The notes beneath the pieces are model-generated. The model saw only the letters and a program-made list of their open reading frames with translations, was not told the DNA's origin and ran no database searches. 48,984 nt of DNA from Bacteroidales bacterium (GTDB lineage: Bacteria; Bacteroidota; Bacteroidia; Bacteroidales; UBA932): assembly GCA_017548445.1 (NCBI GenBank), contig JAFYZZ010000002.1:1-48984 (forward strand), given 5' to 3'. Made by a program: the position numbers and the translations under genes. Position 1 is the stretch's first letter. Every line of letters begins with the position of its first letter. Shown here one piece after another: positions 1-7,094 of the stretch.

Positions 1-43
1 ACTACAAAGTATTTGAGCAAATAATATTTAAAAAGATAAAGCA

Positions 44-226
44 ATGGCACATCCGAAACACAAACTTTCCAAGCAGCGCCGGGACAAGCGCCGCACGCAC
101 GACTTTGCGCCGGTCCCGACCCTCGCCACCTGCCCGAACTGCGGTGCGACCGTGATCTATCACCGCGTCTGCCCCGAGTGCGGTTACTACAGAGGCCGTC
201 AGATCGTCGTCAAGAACGCCGAGTAA
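44..226 (+). CDS. rpmF: 50S ribosomal protein L32
   Basis: Complete 60-residue protein starting MAHPKHKLSKQRRDKRR, the usual L32 N-terminus, with the basic leader typical of this large-subunit protein. Four cysteines in two pairs (CPNCG at about 30-34 and CPECG at about 43-47) form the zinc ribbon found in the zinc-containing L32 form. Length matches the family. The start is the ATG at 44. Sequence upstream is AT-rich, and the gene that often precedes rpmF (a DUF177/YceD protein) would lie outside the window. An intrinsic terminator follows directly. Confidence 0.97.
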   Translation: MAHPKHKLSKQRRDKRRTHDFAPVPTLATCPNCGATVIYHRVCPECGYYRGRQIVVKNAE

Positions 227-237
227 TCTGTGAGAAG

Positions 238-258
238 GCCGCCCCGCGCGGCTTTTTT
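238..258 (+). terminator. Intrinsic terminator after rpmF
   Basis: Perfect 5-bp GC stem GCCGC/GCGGC (238-242 with 248-252) with a 5-nt loop, then six T (253-258). The T run ends exactly where the tRNA-Arg acceptor stem begins, so no separate promoter fits between the terminator and the tRNA. Confidence 0.8.
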
Positions 259-330
259 GGTCCCTTAGTTCAACGGATAGAACGAAGGTTTCCTAAACCT
301 TAAATGCAGGTTCGATTCCTGCAGGGACTA
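259..330 (+). tRNA. tRNA-Arg (anticodon CCU)
   Basis: A full cloverleaf can be drawn: acceptor GGTCCCT (259-265) with AGGGACT (323-329, one G-T pair at the end), D stem GTTC/GAAC, anticodon stem AAGGT/ACCTT around loop TTCCTAA (anticodon CCT, DNA sense), T stem GCAGG/CCTGC with TTCGATT loop, discriminator A330. CCA is not encoded. The 5' end abuts the rpmF terminator T tract and the last six bases lie inside a 46-bp palindrome. Confidence 0.93.
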
Positions 331-370
331 CGAATCTAGCCAGGCAATTGCCTGGCTAGATTCGTAGTCC
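325..370. repeat. Perfect 46-bp palindrome overlapping the tRNA-Arg 3' end
   Basis: Bases 325-347 and 348-370 are exact reverse complements (23-bp arms). The left arm begins GGACTACGAATCTAGC and the centre is CAATTG. The first six bases are the 3' end of the tRNA, so the palindrome carries an inverted copy of the tRNA terminus at its far end. There is no T run after it, so it is not an ordinary intrinsic terminator. Confidence 0.9.
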
Positions 371-561
371 AACACTCTAACCCCCACCGGCTTCGCCGGA
401 GCCCCCTTCCAGGGGGCATGCCGGAACCTGCCTCCGCTTCGCTGCGTCAGAACCCGGGTGCCTCCCGGTCGTCGCATCGCTTCTCCCTTCCGGCACGCGC
501 CTGACGGCGCCTCGGCCCTCCAGGCCTCGTATTCTTATTGCGCAATCTGCATCAATCCGCG
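371..561. other. Hairpin-rich GC spacer without a gene
   Basis: No convincing coding region. The stretch is dense in short perfect hairpins, for example CCGGC-TTC-GCCGG and GCCCCC-TTCCA-GGGGGC near 387-420. A comparable GC-rich, hairpin-dense stretch follows tRNA-His near 32100-32220. The open frames across it look like chance. Confidence 0.5.
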
Positions 562-650
562 TGCACAAGGGTCCAAAGAATGGGACGATATGTCCAAAAA
601 CGGTCCCAAACGCACACAAGGGTCCAGCATATGGGACGATGTGCAAACGG
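562..650 (-). repeat. 51-bp-spaced direct repeat, copy 1
   Basis: Read on the minus strand, CGTCCCAT-N4-TGGACCCTTGTG occurs twice, exactly 51 bp apart (TGGACCC boxes ending at 620 and 569). Between the boxes are GCGTTTGG and TTTTTG. A related 58-bp unit with the same spacing and blocks lies on the plus strand at 32241-32298. By eye 35 of 58 positions match without gaps. Function unknown. Confidence 0.6.
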
Positions 651-670
651 ATGCAGTTGTTTTCGATAAA

Positions 671-2272
671 TCAATAGAAAACTGCTGTCACATCATGTCC
701 GGAGTACTCAAGTCTGATCGAGAACGGGTCGGCTTTCCAAACTCTATACTCAGAACGGTAGGAGTGATATAAGGCATCCGCCGGTCCGAGCCGTTTGGAG
801 AATGATTCTGAAAGATCGTTAAAAAGCGTGTGGTAAAAGGTCGGATTATAATACTTGTTCTGCCATATAAGACAGACAGCGGTAACGATGTTGTCCCGTT
901 CACGTACCCGGTACTCTGAATAGGCAAGCAGCGAATCCGCTATTTGTTTGGCAATCACATCCGTATGCTTGGCCTCCGGGGAACGCAATTCTTCAGTGCG
1001 CGGAAAATCATCCAGGTCCAAGTTCAAATAGCTGATTTTCCCTCCAAGCGTTTCTTCTTTCAGTGTTGCATCCTCAAATGTAAAAGAACCCCAGTGCGAA
1101 AGGAGCCATTCCAGCAAGGGCTCTAATCCATCGCTTTCTTGAGGGACCAGTCCGTGCGGATATTGTAAAGAAGTGTTCGTATTCCCGTCTTTCCCTATCT
1201 CAACCAAGGAAGAAGATCCAGCCCCGTCCGAAGCCAGGATGACGAGGACTTCCTCATCAGGCTTCCCCGGATTCCTCCAAATCTGACGGTCTTGGACGTC
1301 ATACCGTTTGGAGAACTCGTGGACAGTCGACAGATGATCTTCATCCAATTTGGTCAGGACCGTATTCCTCGGGGTATTCAGCAGACAATAAAGCGTGTCC
1401 GCACACTTGAATGAACCGAGAATAACCGTATCCGGTTTGGAAAAATAATCTATATCATATAACGGCGAGAGTTCATAGAGCGGAGTGAGCGCCCTTGATT
1501 CTCCTGTGGTAAACGCATGATCAAACTCAATCAACGGTAGGATGGGTTTATGGCGTGTATAATAGCCGTTGCGAAAGAATAGATCGCCAATCAAGGTAAC
1601 ATCCTTCGCAGCTTCATATCGCGTAGCAGAATCACAGGGGAACCCGATTCTGGGATTGGAGATTCTATAGATGCGCGTCTTGCTTACTTCATAATAAGTA
1701 CTGTCAATCCGATGGACCTGACCATAGAGTGACCCAAATGCATATTCTGAAGAACCGTGTTTGTCAATGAACCACGACATATACCCGAATTCCCCGTGAT
1801 CGGAATACCGTATCAGCCAGTCATCATCTTCATAGAGCACATTATGGGTTTCATTTTCTGCCGAGCCGTCTTCCCAAGACCAGGATTTCGTATTAAAAAC
1901 AAACAGAACCTTGCCGTCATATTCTGCAACTAGACGTCCCTCCCTGGCCGTCAAGTATCCTGCCGGGGGAACGGGAACGGACCGCAGAGACTGATTCTTC
2001 ACAGAGAGTGCGAGGATAAACTGCCGGCTTTTGCTGAATTGTAAGAGAAATTCCTCCCGAAAAAACAAAAAGTAGTACCCGTCACATTTCACCATTTCGT
2101 CCAAACTCAACGAGGAGGCAGGATATAGACTATCGGCCAAATCAAAGAAGACGGTATCTTGCGCACGATCCTGAAATCCCGCGAAATGGTTAATCTGACG
2201 GGGATGCTCACAAGAAAAGACCAGGACGAAAAGACATAATCCCAATATGGAGAAAGAGGCAAACTTCTTCAT
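671..2272 (-). CDS. Uncharacterised lipoprotein
   Basis: The 533-residue product begins MKKFASFSILGLCLFVLVFSC: a basic N-terminus, hydrophobic core and a lipobox ending in Cys21, so it is probably a lipoprotein exported to the periplasm or outer membrane. I chose the ATG at 2272 because it starts the signal peptide; an upstream in-frame start only adds six residues. The rest is rich in aromatic beta-strand-like segments, compatible with a beta-propeller, but I recognise no family. It lies 25 bp behind the metallophosphoesterase gene, so it may be the last gene of the uxaC operon. Its sequence is visibly AT-richer than its neighbours, which hints at a later acquisition. Confidence 0.75.
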   Translation of the reverse strand: MKKFASFSILGLCLFVLVFSCEHPRQINHFAGFQDRAQDTVFFDLADSLYPASSLSLDEMVKCDGYYFLFFREEFLLQFSKSRQFILALSVKNQSLRSVPVPPAGYLTAREGRLVAEYDGKVLFVFNTKSWSWEDGSAENETHNVLYEDDDWLIRYSDHGEFGYMSWFIDKHGSSEYAFGSLYGQVHRIDSTYYEVSKTRIYRISNPRIGFPCDSATRYEAAKDVTLIGDLFFRNGYYTRHKPILPLIEFDHAFTTGESRALTPLYELSPLYDIDYFSKPDTVILGSFKCADTLYCLLNTPRNTVLTKLDEDHLSTVHEFSKRYDVQDRQIWRNPGKPDEEVLVILASDGAGSSSLVEIGKDGNTNTSLQYPHGLVPQESDGLEPLLEWLLSHWGSFTFEDATLKEETLGGKISYLNLDLDDFPRTEELRSPEAKHTDVIAKQIADSLLAYSEYRVRERDNIVTAVCLIWQNKYYNPTFYHTLFNDLSESFSKRLGPADALYHSYRSEYRVWKADPFSIRLEYSGHDVTAVFY

Positions 2273-2297
2273 AGATAATCTGAAAAGCAATCTTTGG

Positions 2298-3398
2298 TTA
2301 CCGCTCGAATTCCAGCACTCCGGCGGCGTTGTACATCTTCAGGGAGTAGCCTTTCCGGGTGCAGCGGACGTCGAGGCGGCGGGCGTCGTCATTGACGACG
2401 ATGGGGAACCTGTTGCCCATCGTGCCGGGAGCGCAGTACATCTGCTCGTGCAGGTCGGCGCCGATCATCAGGTCGACGCCCGCCTTGTTCAGCAGGGGCA
2501 CGAAATGCACGTTGAGCCAGCGCTGGAGCAGGTAATCCGTCTTGTCCTCGTGGTCGATCATCGGGACGTGCAGCAGGCATATCTTCAGCGGAGCTTTCCG
2601 GAAAAGGGGCTCCCTGACGGCCCTGGCGGCCCATTCCAGCTGCTCGGCGAGGTAATCCTCATAGACGTCCGAACCGCTGTAGAGGATGGAACGGTCGCGT
2701 CCGGTCTCCCCGGCGTCGAACACGATAAATGCCACCGGACCGTGCCGGAAAGTGTAGTAGTAGGGCGCCGGTTCGTCGTTGGGGTACACTTCCGAGACGA
2801 TTTCCGGGTTGTTGCCCCGGCCTTCGTGATTGCCCCGGGCGAAGAGGACGGGAACCCCGGCGGGGAGGCTGCCCAGCGGCTCGATGGCATAGTGCACGAG
2901 CGTGTCCAGCCCGTAGTTCCCGGCCGAGACGATGTCGCCGTTCAGGAACAGGAAGTCCGTGCCGGCCGAATCGACCTGGGCGGCCAGGGCGGCATAGTCG
3001 CGGCTGCGGAGATGGATGTCGTTGAATACGGAGAAACGGCACTCTTCCGCCTTGCGGTCGAAAGTGCGAACGCTGTGCCACGTGTCCTCGTAAGTCCCTT
3101 CAAAGACCGGATCCTTGGGGTTGGAGTCGTCCTTCAGGTCCACGCCGCAGACGCGGTAGCGGAGAACGGTCCCGGGCGCGAGGCCTTCCAGCCGGACCCG
3201 GTGCAGGCGCTTGAAGATGCGCCGGCCGGCATAGGTCTCGAAATGGACGGTGCCGTCTTCCAGTTCGATAAAGGCCATTCCGGGTTTCTCGCTGATCCAC
3301 AGGATGTTCAGGGAGTTCTCCCGGGCGCCGTAAACCCAGGGCCCCTGCTGCACCGGCCCCGCGGCCAGCAGGATCGTCAGCAGCAGATTCAGGATCAT
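2298..3398 (-). CDS. Secreted metallophosphoesterase
   Basis: A 366-residue protein with an N-terminal hydrophobic signal-like segment, an N-terminal beta domain similar to the fibronectin-like part of purple acid phosphatases (about 20-115), then a calcineurin-like phosphoesterase domain. Metal-site motifs are in order: DIH (Asp127, His129), GD (Asp155), GNHE (Asn190, His191), LLH (His277) and the late GADLH motif (about 313-317). It probably hydrolyses phosphomonoesters or diesters outside the cytoplasm; the substrate is unknown. Its ATG overlaps the stop of the RidA-like gene (ATGA), implying translational coupling. Confidence 0.85.
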   Translation of the reverse strand: MILNLLLTILLAAGPVQQGPWVYGARENSLNILWISEKPGMAFIELEDGTVHFETYAGRRIFKRLHRVRLEGLAPGTVLRYRVCGVDLKDDSNPKDPVFEGTYEDTWHSVRTFDRKAEECRFSVFNDIHLRSRDYAALAAQVDSAGTDFLFLNGDIVSAGNYGLDTLVHYAIEPLGSLPAGVPVLFARGNHEGRGNNPEIVSEVYPNDEPAPYYYTFRHGPVAFIVFDAGETGRDRSILYSGSDVYEDYLAEQLEWAARAVREPLFRKAPLKICLLHVPMIDHEDKTDYLLQRWLNVHFVPLLNKAGVDLMIGADLHEQMYCAPGTMGNRFPIVVNDDARRLDVRCTRKGYSLKMYNAAGVLEFER

Positions 3399-4390
3399 AT
3401 CTCACATTCCATTTCGATGAGCCAGGCGGGACGGCAGACGCGGGCCTCCAGCAGGATGCGGGGGATGGCGGGGAAACGTTCCTGCATATAGGCGTCCACG
3501 ATGGCGTAGTCCGAGATGTCCCGCAGGTAGATGATGAAGTACGGCACCCTGTCGAGGGAGGAGCCGCCTTCGTGGAGCAGCTCGGCAATGTTCTCCAGCA
3601 GGCGGTCGGCCTGGGCGAGCACGTCGCCTTCGTGCAGGACGTGGCCGTGGCGGTCGATGCTGGCCGTGCCGCTGATGAAGATCCGTCCGTCGGACAGCCT
3701 GACGCCCCGTTCGAAGGCAACGCCGTAATCGTGCGTGGGACTGAGGTGCGAGAGGGCCTTCAGGTAGGTCTTGTCTTCTTCGCGTATGTCGGGACGGGTC
3801 AGGAAATCGATGGCGACGACGGCGGAACGGCCCTCCGTGGCGCCGCCGATGCCGGTGGAGGCGATGTAGTGTGTGTCGTGGGTGAGCCCTTCCTCGTCGA
3901 AGACGTCGTTGCGGGCCTTCACCAGCCCGGCATAGTTGGAATCGATGTCGCGTACGAAGATCCAGGTGCGCACGCAATGGGTCTTGAGTTCCAGGCCGAG
4001 GGGGCGGATGATGTCCAGGTATTTGCTGAATAGCAGGCGCGACTGGGCGTAGGGGTCCCGCCCGGCAGCCTCTTCTTCCGTCAGGCGCAGGCTGTGGAAA
4101 AGGCATTCCGGTTCATCCGGGGAGGTCTGAACCAGCGCTGCGATGCGGCTTCCGTCGAGCGGTGGCTGCTCCACGAGGGAGATGGCCGGGTGGCCGGGTA
4201 GCTGGCCCAGCGTCGCCTGCAGGGCTGCCGCCTGATTCTGCGCGTCGCTCAGGAAGAAACGGATGAATACAGGTTTCCGGCCTTCTGCGACCTCGGCACT
4301 GAAATACTCGCCCATCCGGGCGAAGAGGGAGGACAGCGCGTCGGCGAACGAAGCGCAGCTCTCGGGACGGATAATCTCGAACTTGTTCAC
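3395..4390 (-). CDS. RidA/YjgF-family protein with an extra N-terminal domain
   Basis: The 331-residue product has a C-terminal RidA-like half (about 190-331, with GRIFISGTASID and a late PYFIIYLRD segment) and an N-terminal domain of about 180 residues absent from simple RidA deaminases. This two-part build resembles the chorismatase/FkbO-like branch of the superfamily, but the substrate cannot be read from sequence. The start is GTG at 4390, seven bases after the uxaC stop, with no better in-frame ATG nearby. It sits between uxaC and a phosphoesterase in a compact operon, which suggests a link to sugar-acid use; that link is inference. Confidence 0.75.
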   Translation of the reverse strand: MNKFEIIRPESCASFADALSSLFARMGEYFSAEVAEGRKPVFIRFFLSDAQNQAAALQATLGQLPGHPAISLVEQPPLDGSRIAALVQTSPDEPECLFHSLRLTEEEAAGRDPYAQSRLLFSKYLDIIRPLGLELKTHCVRTWIFVRDIDSNYAGLVKARNDVFDEEGLTHDTHYIASTGIGGATEGRSAVVAIDFLTRPDIREEDKTYLKALSHLSPTHDYGVAFERGVRLSDGRIFISGTASIDRHGHVLHEGDVLAQADRLLENIAELLHEGGSSLDRVPYFIIYLRDISDYAIVDAYMQERFPAIPRILLEARVCRPAWLIEMECEI

Positions 4391-4397
4391 AGCTCTG

Positions 4398-5801
4398 CTA
4401 GAAGTTGAAGAACGACCGCGCGTTGCGGTAGGAGATGTCTTCGATCATCGCGCCGATGCGCTCCATCTCGGAGGCGGGCAGCCGGCCGCTCTCCACGTCC
4501 GCGCCCACCAGGTCGCACAGGATCCTGCGGAAGTACTCGTGGCGCGGGTAGCTGATGAAGCTGCGGGAGTCTGTGAGCATTCCCACGAAACGGCTGATGA
4601 GCCCGAGGTTGGACAGGGCGTTCATCTGGCGGCGCATTCCGTTTTCCTGGTCGAGGAACCACCAGCCGGAACCCAGCTGCATCTTTCCCGGAACGGAGCC
4701 GTCGTTGAAGTTGCCGGCCATCGTGGCCAGGACTTCGAAGTCCTTGGGATTGAGGCAGTAAAGGATGGTCTTGGCGAGTTTGCCGGCGCTGTCGAGCCGA
4801 TTGAAGAAACGGTTGCCCGCAGCGGCGAGCGGCAGGTCGTGGATGGCGTCGTAGCCCGTGTCGGGCCCGATGAGGCCGAACATCCGGGCGTTGTTGTTGC
4901 GGATGGCTCCGACGTGGAACTGCTGCGTCCAGTCCGTTTCCGCGTCCATCACGGCCAGGTCGTGAAGCAGGGCGCTGCAGAACTTGTCGCACTCGGCGGC
5001 ATTGGGCTTCTTGCCCAGCAGGACCTTCTTGAAGATGATTTCGATTTCCAGTTCCGTATAGTCGGCCGCGTGGAAGGTTTCCAGTCCGTGGTCGGAGAGC
5101 CGGCAGCCCATCGCGGCGAAGAAGTCGTGGCGCTTCTGCAGGGCCTCGCGCAGGTCGGCGTAGGAGTCGATATCCTTTCCGGCGGCCTCGCCGAGCCGTT
5201 TCAGGTAAGCCTTGTAGGCCTTGGGATCCGCGATGGCCATCGCCTTGTCGGGCCGCCAGGTAGGCAGGACCTTGGTCCCGAAAGGATGCTTTGCTATCTC
5301 TTGGTGCCAGCGCAGGTCGTCGGCCGGGTCGTCGGTGGTGCACACCACCTCCACGTCGAACTTGCGGATAAGCGCCTGGCCGCGGAACTCCGGCGTGGCG
5401 AGTTTGGCGTTGCATTCCTCGAAGATGTCCCGGGCCGTCCTGGGGGAGAGGATGGCGTCTATGCCGAACACCCGCTTGAGTTCCAGGTGCGTCCAGTGGT
5501 AGAGGGGGTTGCGCATCGTGTAGGGCACGGTTTCCGCCCATTTTTCGAAAACTTCCCAGGCCGTGTGGGTGCGGCCTGTGACGTATTCTTCGGGCACGCC
5601 GTTCGCCCGCATCGCGCGCCACTTGTAGTGGTCGCCGCCCAGCCAGAGTTCGGTGATGTCGCTGAATTGTATGTTCTCCGCGATTTCCTTCGGGGAGAGG
5701 TGGCAGTGGTAGTCGATGATGGGCTGTTTTTCCGCGTGGGCGTGGAAAAGTTCCTTCGCCGTGGCGTTGGAAAGCATAAAGTCGTCGTGGATGAAAGGCA
5801 T
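4398..5801 (-). CDS. uxaC: Glucuronate (uronate) isomerase
   Basis: A 467-residue protein that matches UxaC in length and sequence: MPFIHDDFMLSNATAKELF start, the DYHCHL metal motif (about 30-35), later GGDHYKWRAMRANGV and the C-terminal RHEYFRRILCDL segment. UxaC isomerises D-glucuronate to fructuronate and D-galacturonate to tagaturonate, the first intracellular step of uronate catabolism. It is the first gene of a minus-strand cluster and has a -7 box about 25 bp upstream. Genes uxaB/uxuA/kdgA are not in this window. Confidence 0.96.
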   Translation of the reverse strand: MPFIHDDFMLSNATAKELFHAHAEKQPIIDYHCHLSPKEIAENIQFSDITELWLGGDHYKWRAMRANGVPEEYVTGRTHTAWEVFEKWAETVPYTMRNPLYHWTHLELKRVFGIDAILSPRTARDIFEECNAKLATPEFRGQALIRKFDVEVVCTTDDPADDLRWHQEIAKHPFGTKVLPTWRPDKAMAIADPKAYKAYLKRLGEAAGKDIDSYADLREALQKRHDFFAAMGCRLSDHGLETFHAADYTELEIEIIFKKVLLGKKPNAAECDKFCSALLHDLAVMDAETDWTQQFHVGAIRNNNARMFGLIGPDTGYDAIHDLPLAAAGNRFFNRLDSAGKLAKTILYCLNPKDFEVLATMAGNFNDGSVPGKMQLGSGWWFLDQENGMRRQMNALSNLGLISRFVGMLTDSRSFISYPRHEYFRRILCDLVGADVESGRLPASEMERIGAMIEDISYRNARSFFNF

Positions 5802-5825
5802 ATCGCTCAGGTTTCAATGATTTAT

Positions 5826-5833
5826 CAAAGATA
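5826..5833 (-). promoter_or_regulatory. Promoter -7 box for the uxaC cluster
   Basis: On the minus strand this reads TATCTTTG, a perfect TAnnTTTG. It lies 25 bp upstream of the uxaC ATG in a 68-bp divergent spacer. No well-spaced TTTG -33 box is evident. Confidence 0.6.
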
Positions 5834-5857
5834 GGAATACTTTTGCAATAATTGAGG

Positions 5858-5865
5858 TATATTTG
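5858..5865 (+). promoter_or_regulatory. Promoter -7 box for rpiB
   Basis: TATATTTG, a perfect TAnnTTTG, ends only five bases before the rpiB ATG at 5870. If used, the transcript would start at or next to the start codon, giving a leaderless or nearly leaderless mRNA. Confidence 0.5.
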
Positions 5866-5869
5866 CATT

Positions 5870-6304
5870 ATGAAGAAAATCGGAATCTGCAGCGACCACG
5901 CCGGTCTGGAGTACAAGACCCGGCTGATCGGCTATCTGCTCGGCAAGGGCTACGAAGTGGTGAATTTCGGTACGGACAGCCCCGAGAGCTGCGACTACGC
6001 GGACTTCGCGCACCCGATGGCCAACGCCATCGAGGCGGGCGAGGTGGACGCGGGCATCGCGCTCTGCGGCACAGGCAACGGAATGGCCCTCGCGCTCAAT
6101 CACCACAAGGGCATCCGCGCCGGACTCGCCTGGAACCTGGCCGTGGCCGGGCTCGTGAAGGAACACAACAACGCCAACGTCCTCGTGATGCCGGCGCGTT
6201 TCGTCTCCTACCGGATGGCGGTGATGATGGTGCGCACCTGGCTGCTCACCGAGTTCGCAGGCGGAAGACACCAGCGCCGCATTGACAAGATCGTTCAGCC
6301 ATAA
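5870..6304 (+). CDS. rpiB: Ribose-5-phosphate isomerase B
   Basis: A 144-residue RpiB/LacAB-family protein. Visible signatures are the N-terminal GICSDHAG (Asp9, His10), the active-site CGTGNG (Cys66 to Gly71), and the HNNANVLVMPAR segment. It interconverts ribose-5-phosphate and ribulose-5-phosphate in the pentose phosphate pathway. The ATG at 5870 gives the usual start; an upstream in-frame start adds six non-conserved residues. truB begins inside its 3' end, so the two are probably cotranscribed. Confidence 0.94.
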   Translation: MKKIGICSDHAGLEYKTRLIGYLLGKGYEVVNFGTDSPESCDYADFAHPMANAIEAGEVDAGIALCGTGNGMALALNHHKGIRAGLAWNLAVAGLVKEHNNANVLVMPARFVSYRMAVMMVRTWLLTEFAGGRHQRRIDKIVQP

Positions 6305-7094
6305 CATAGAAGACTATCCCGAGGGGATCGTGCTGCCGGTGGACAAACCCTACCGGTGGACTTCCGCCGACGTGATCCGCAAGGTCAAGTTCGCGGCCAT
6401 CCGCCATTTCGGGAAGAAGAACCTGAAGGTCGGCCACGCGGGGACCCTCGACCCCCTCGCGACCGGCATCCTGCTGGTGTGCATCGGGGCGGCCACGCGC
6501 CGCGCCGAGGAGCTGCAGCGTTCGCCGAAGGAATACGTGGCGGGGGTGACCTTCGGGGCCACCACCCCTTCGTATGACCTGGAGAAGGATATCGACCGCT
6601 TCTGCCCCTTGGAGGGCGTGAGCGAAGAGGCGCTGCTGGCCGCCCTGCCGGGTTTCCTGGGTGAACAGGAGCAGGTGGCTCCGCTGTTCAGCGCCAAGTC
6701 GGTGGACGGCGTGCGCGCCTACGAGACGGCCCGGCGCTTGCTGAAGGAGGCACGGCGCGAAGGGCGCGCCTTCGACCCGGGCGACGTCCTGCAGTCCAAC
6801 CGGATCCATATCTATGACCTGGAACTCCTGTCCTGGAGCGATTCGCTGGTGCAGGATTTCGAAGACGACGGACAGGGGCGCATCCGCGTCGCCTCGGTGG
6901 ACGGCTCGGGGCTGCCCACCGCGATGATCCGCGTCGCCTGCAGCAAGGGTACCTACATCCGCGCCCTGGCGCGCGACCTGGGCGAAGCCCTGGGCAGCGG
7001 CGCCTTCCTCAGTTCCCTGCGCCGCACGAAAAACGGCGGCTTCGGTATCGAAGACGCCGTCTCTCTCGAAGATGTACTTGAAATGTTATCCTAA
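6282..7094 (+). CDS. truB: tRNA pseudouridine synthase B
   Basis: TruB makes pseudouridine-55 in the T loop of tRNAs. The 270-residue product has the motif GHAGTLDPLATGIL with catalytic Asp57, followed by KEYVAGVTFGATTPSYD and the CSKGTYIRALARDLG segment. The proposed start is TTG at 6282, overlapping rpiB by 23 bp. No ATG lies near the conserved GIVLPVDKP region, so the exact start is uncertain. The stop overlaps the convergent gltX by nine bases. Confidence 0.93.
   Translation: MTRSFSHNIEDYPEGIVLPVDKPYRWTSADVIRKVKFAAIRHFGKKNLKVGHAGTLDPLATGILLVCIGAATRRAEELQRSPKEYVAGVTFGATTPSYDLEKDIDRFCPLEGVSEEALLAALPGFLGEQEQVAPLFSAKSVDGVRAYETARRLLKEARREGRAFDPGDVLQSNRIHIYDLELLSWSDSLVQDFEDDGQGRIRVASVDGSGLPTAMIRVACSKGTYIRALARDLGEALGSGAFLSSLRRTKNGGFGIEDAVSLEDVLEMLS

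Noticed and set aside
377..646. Minus-strand open frame with repeated HIVP/GPLC peptide units
   Set aside because: The peptide repeat is explained by the 51-bp DNA repeat, the rest translates hairpin-rich spacer, and there is no promoter or family similarity.
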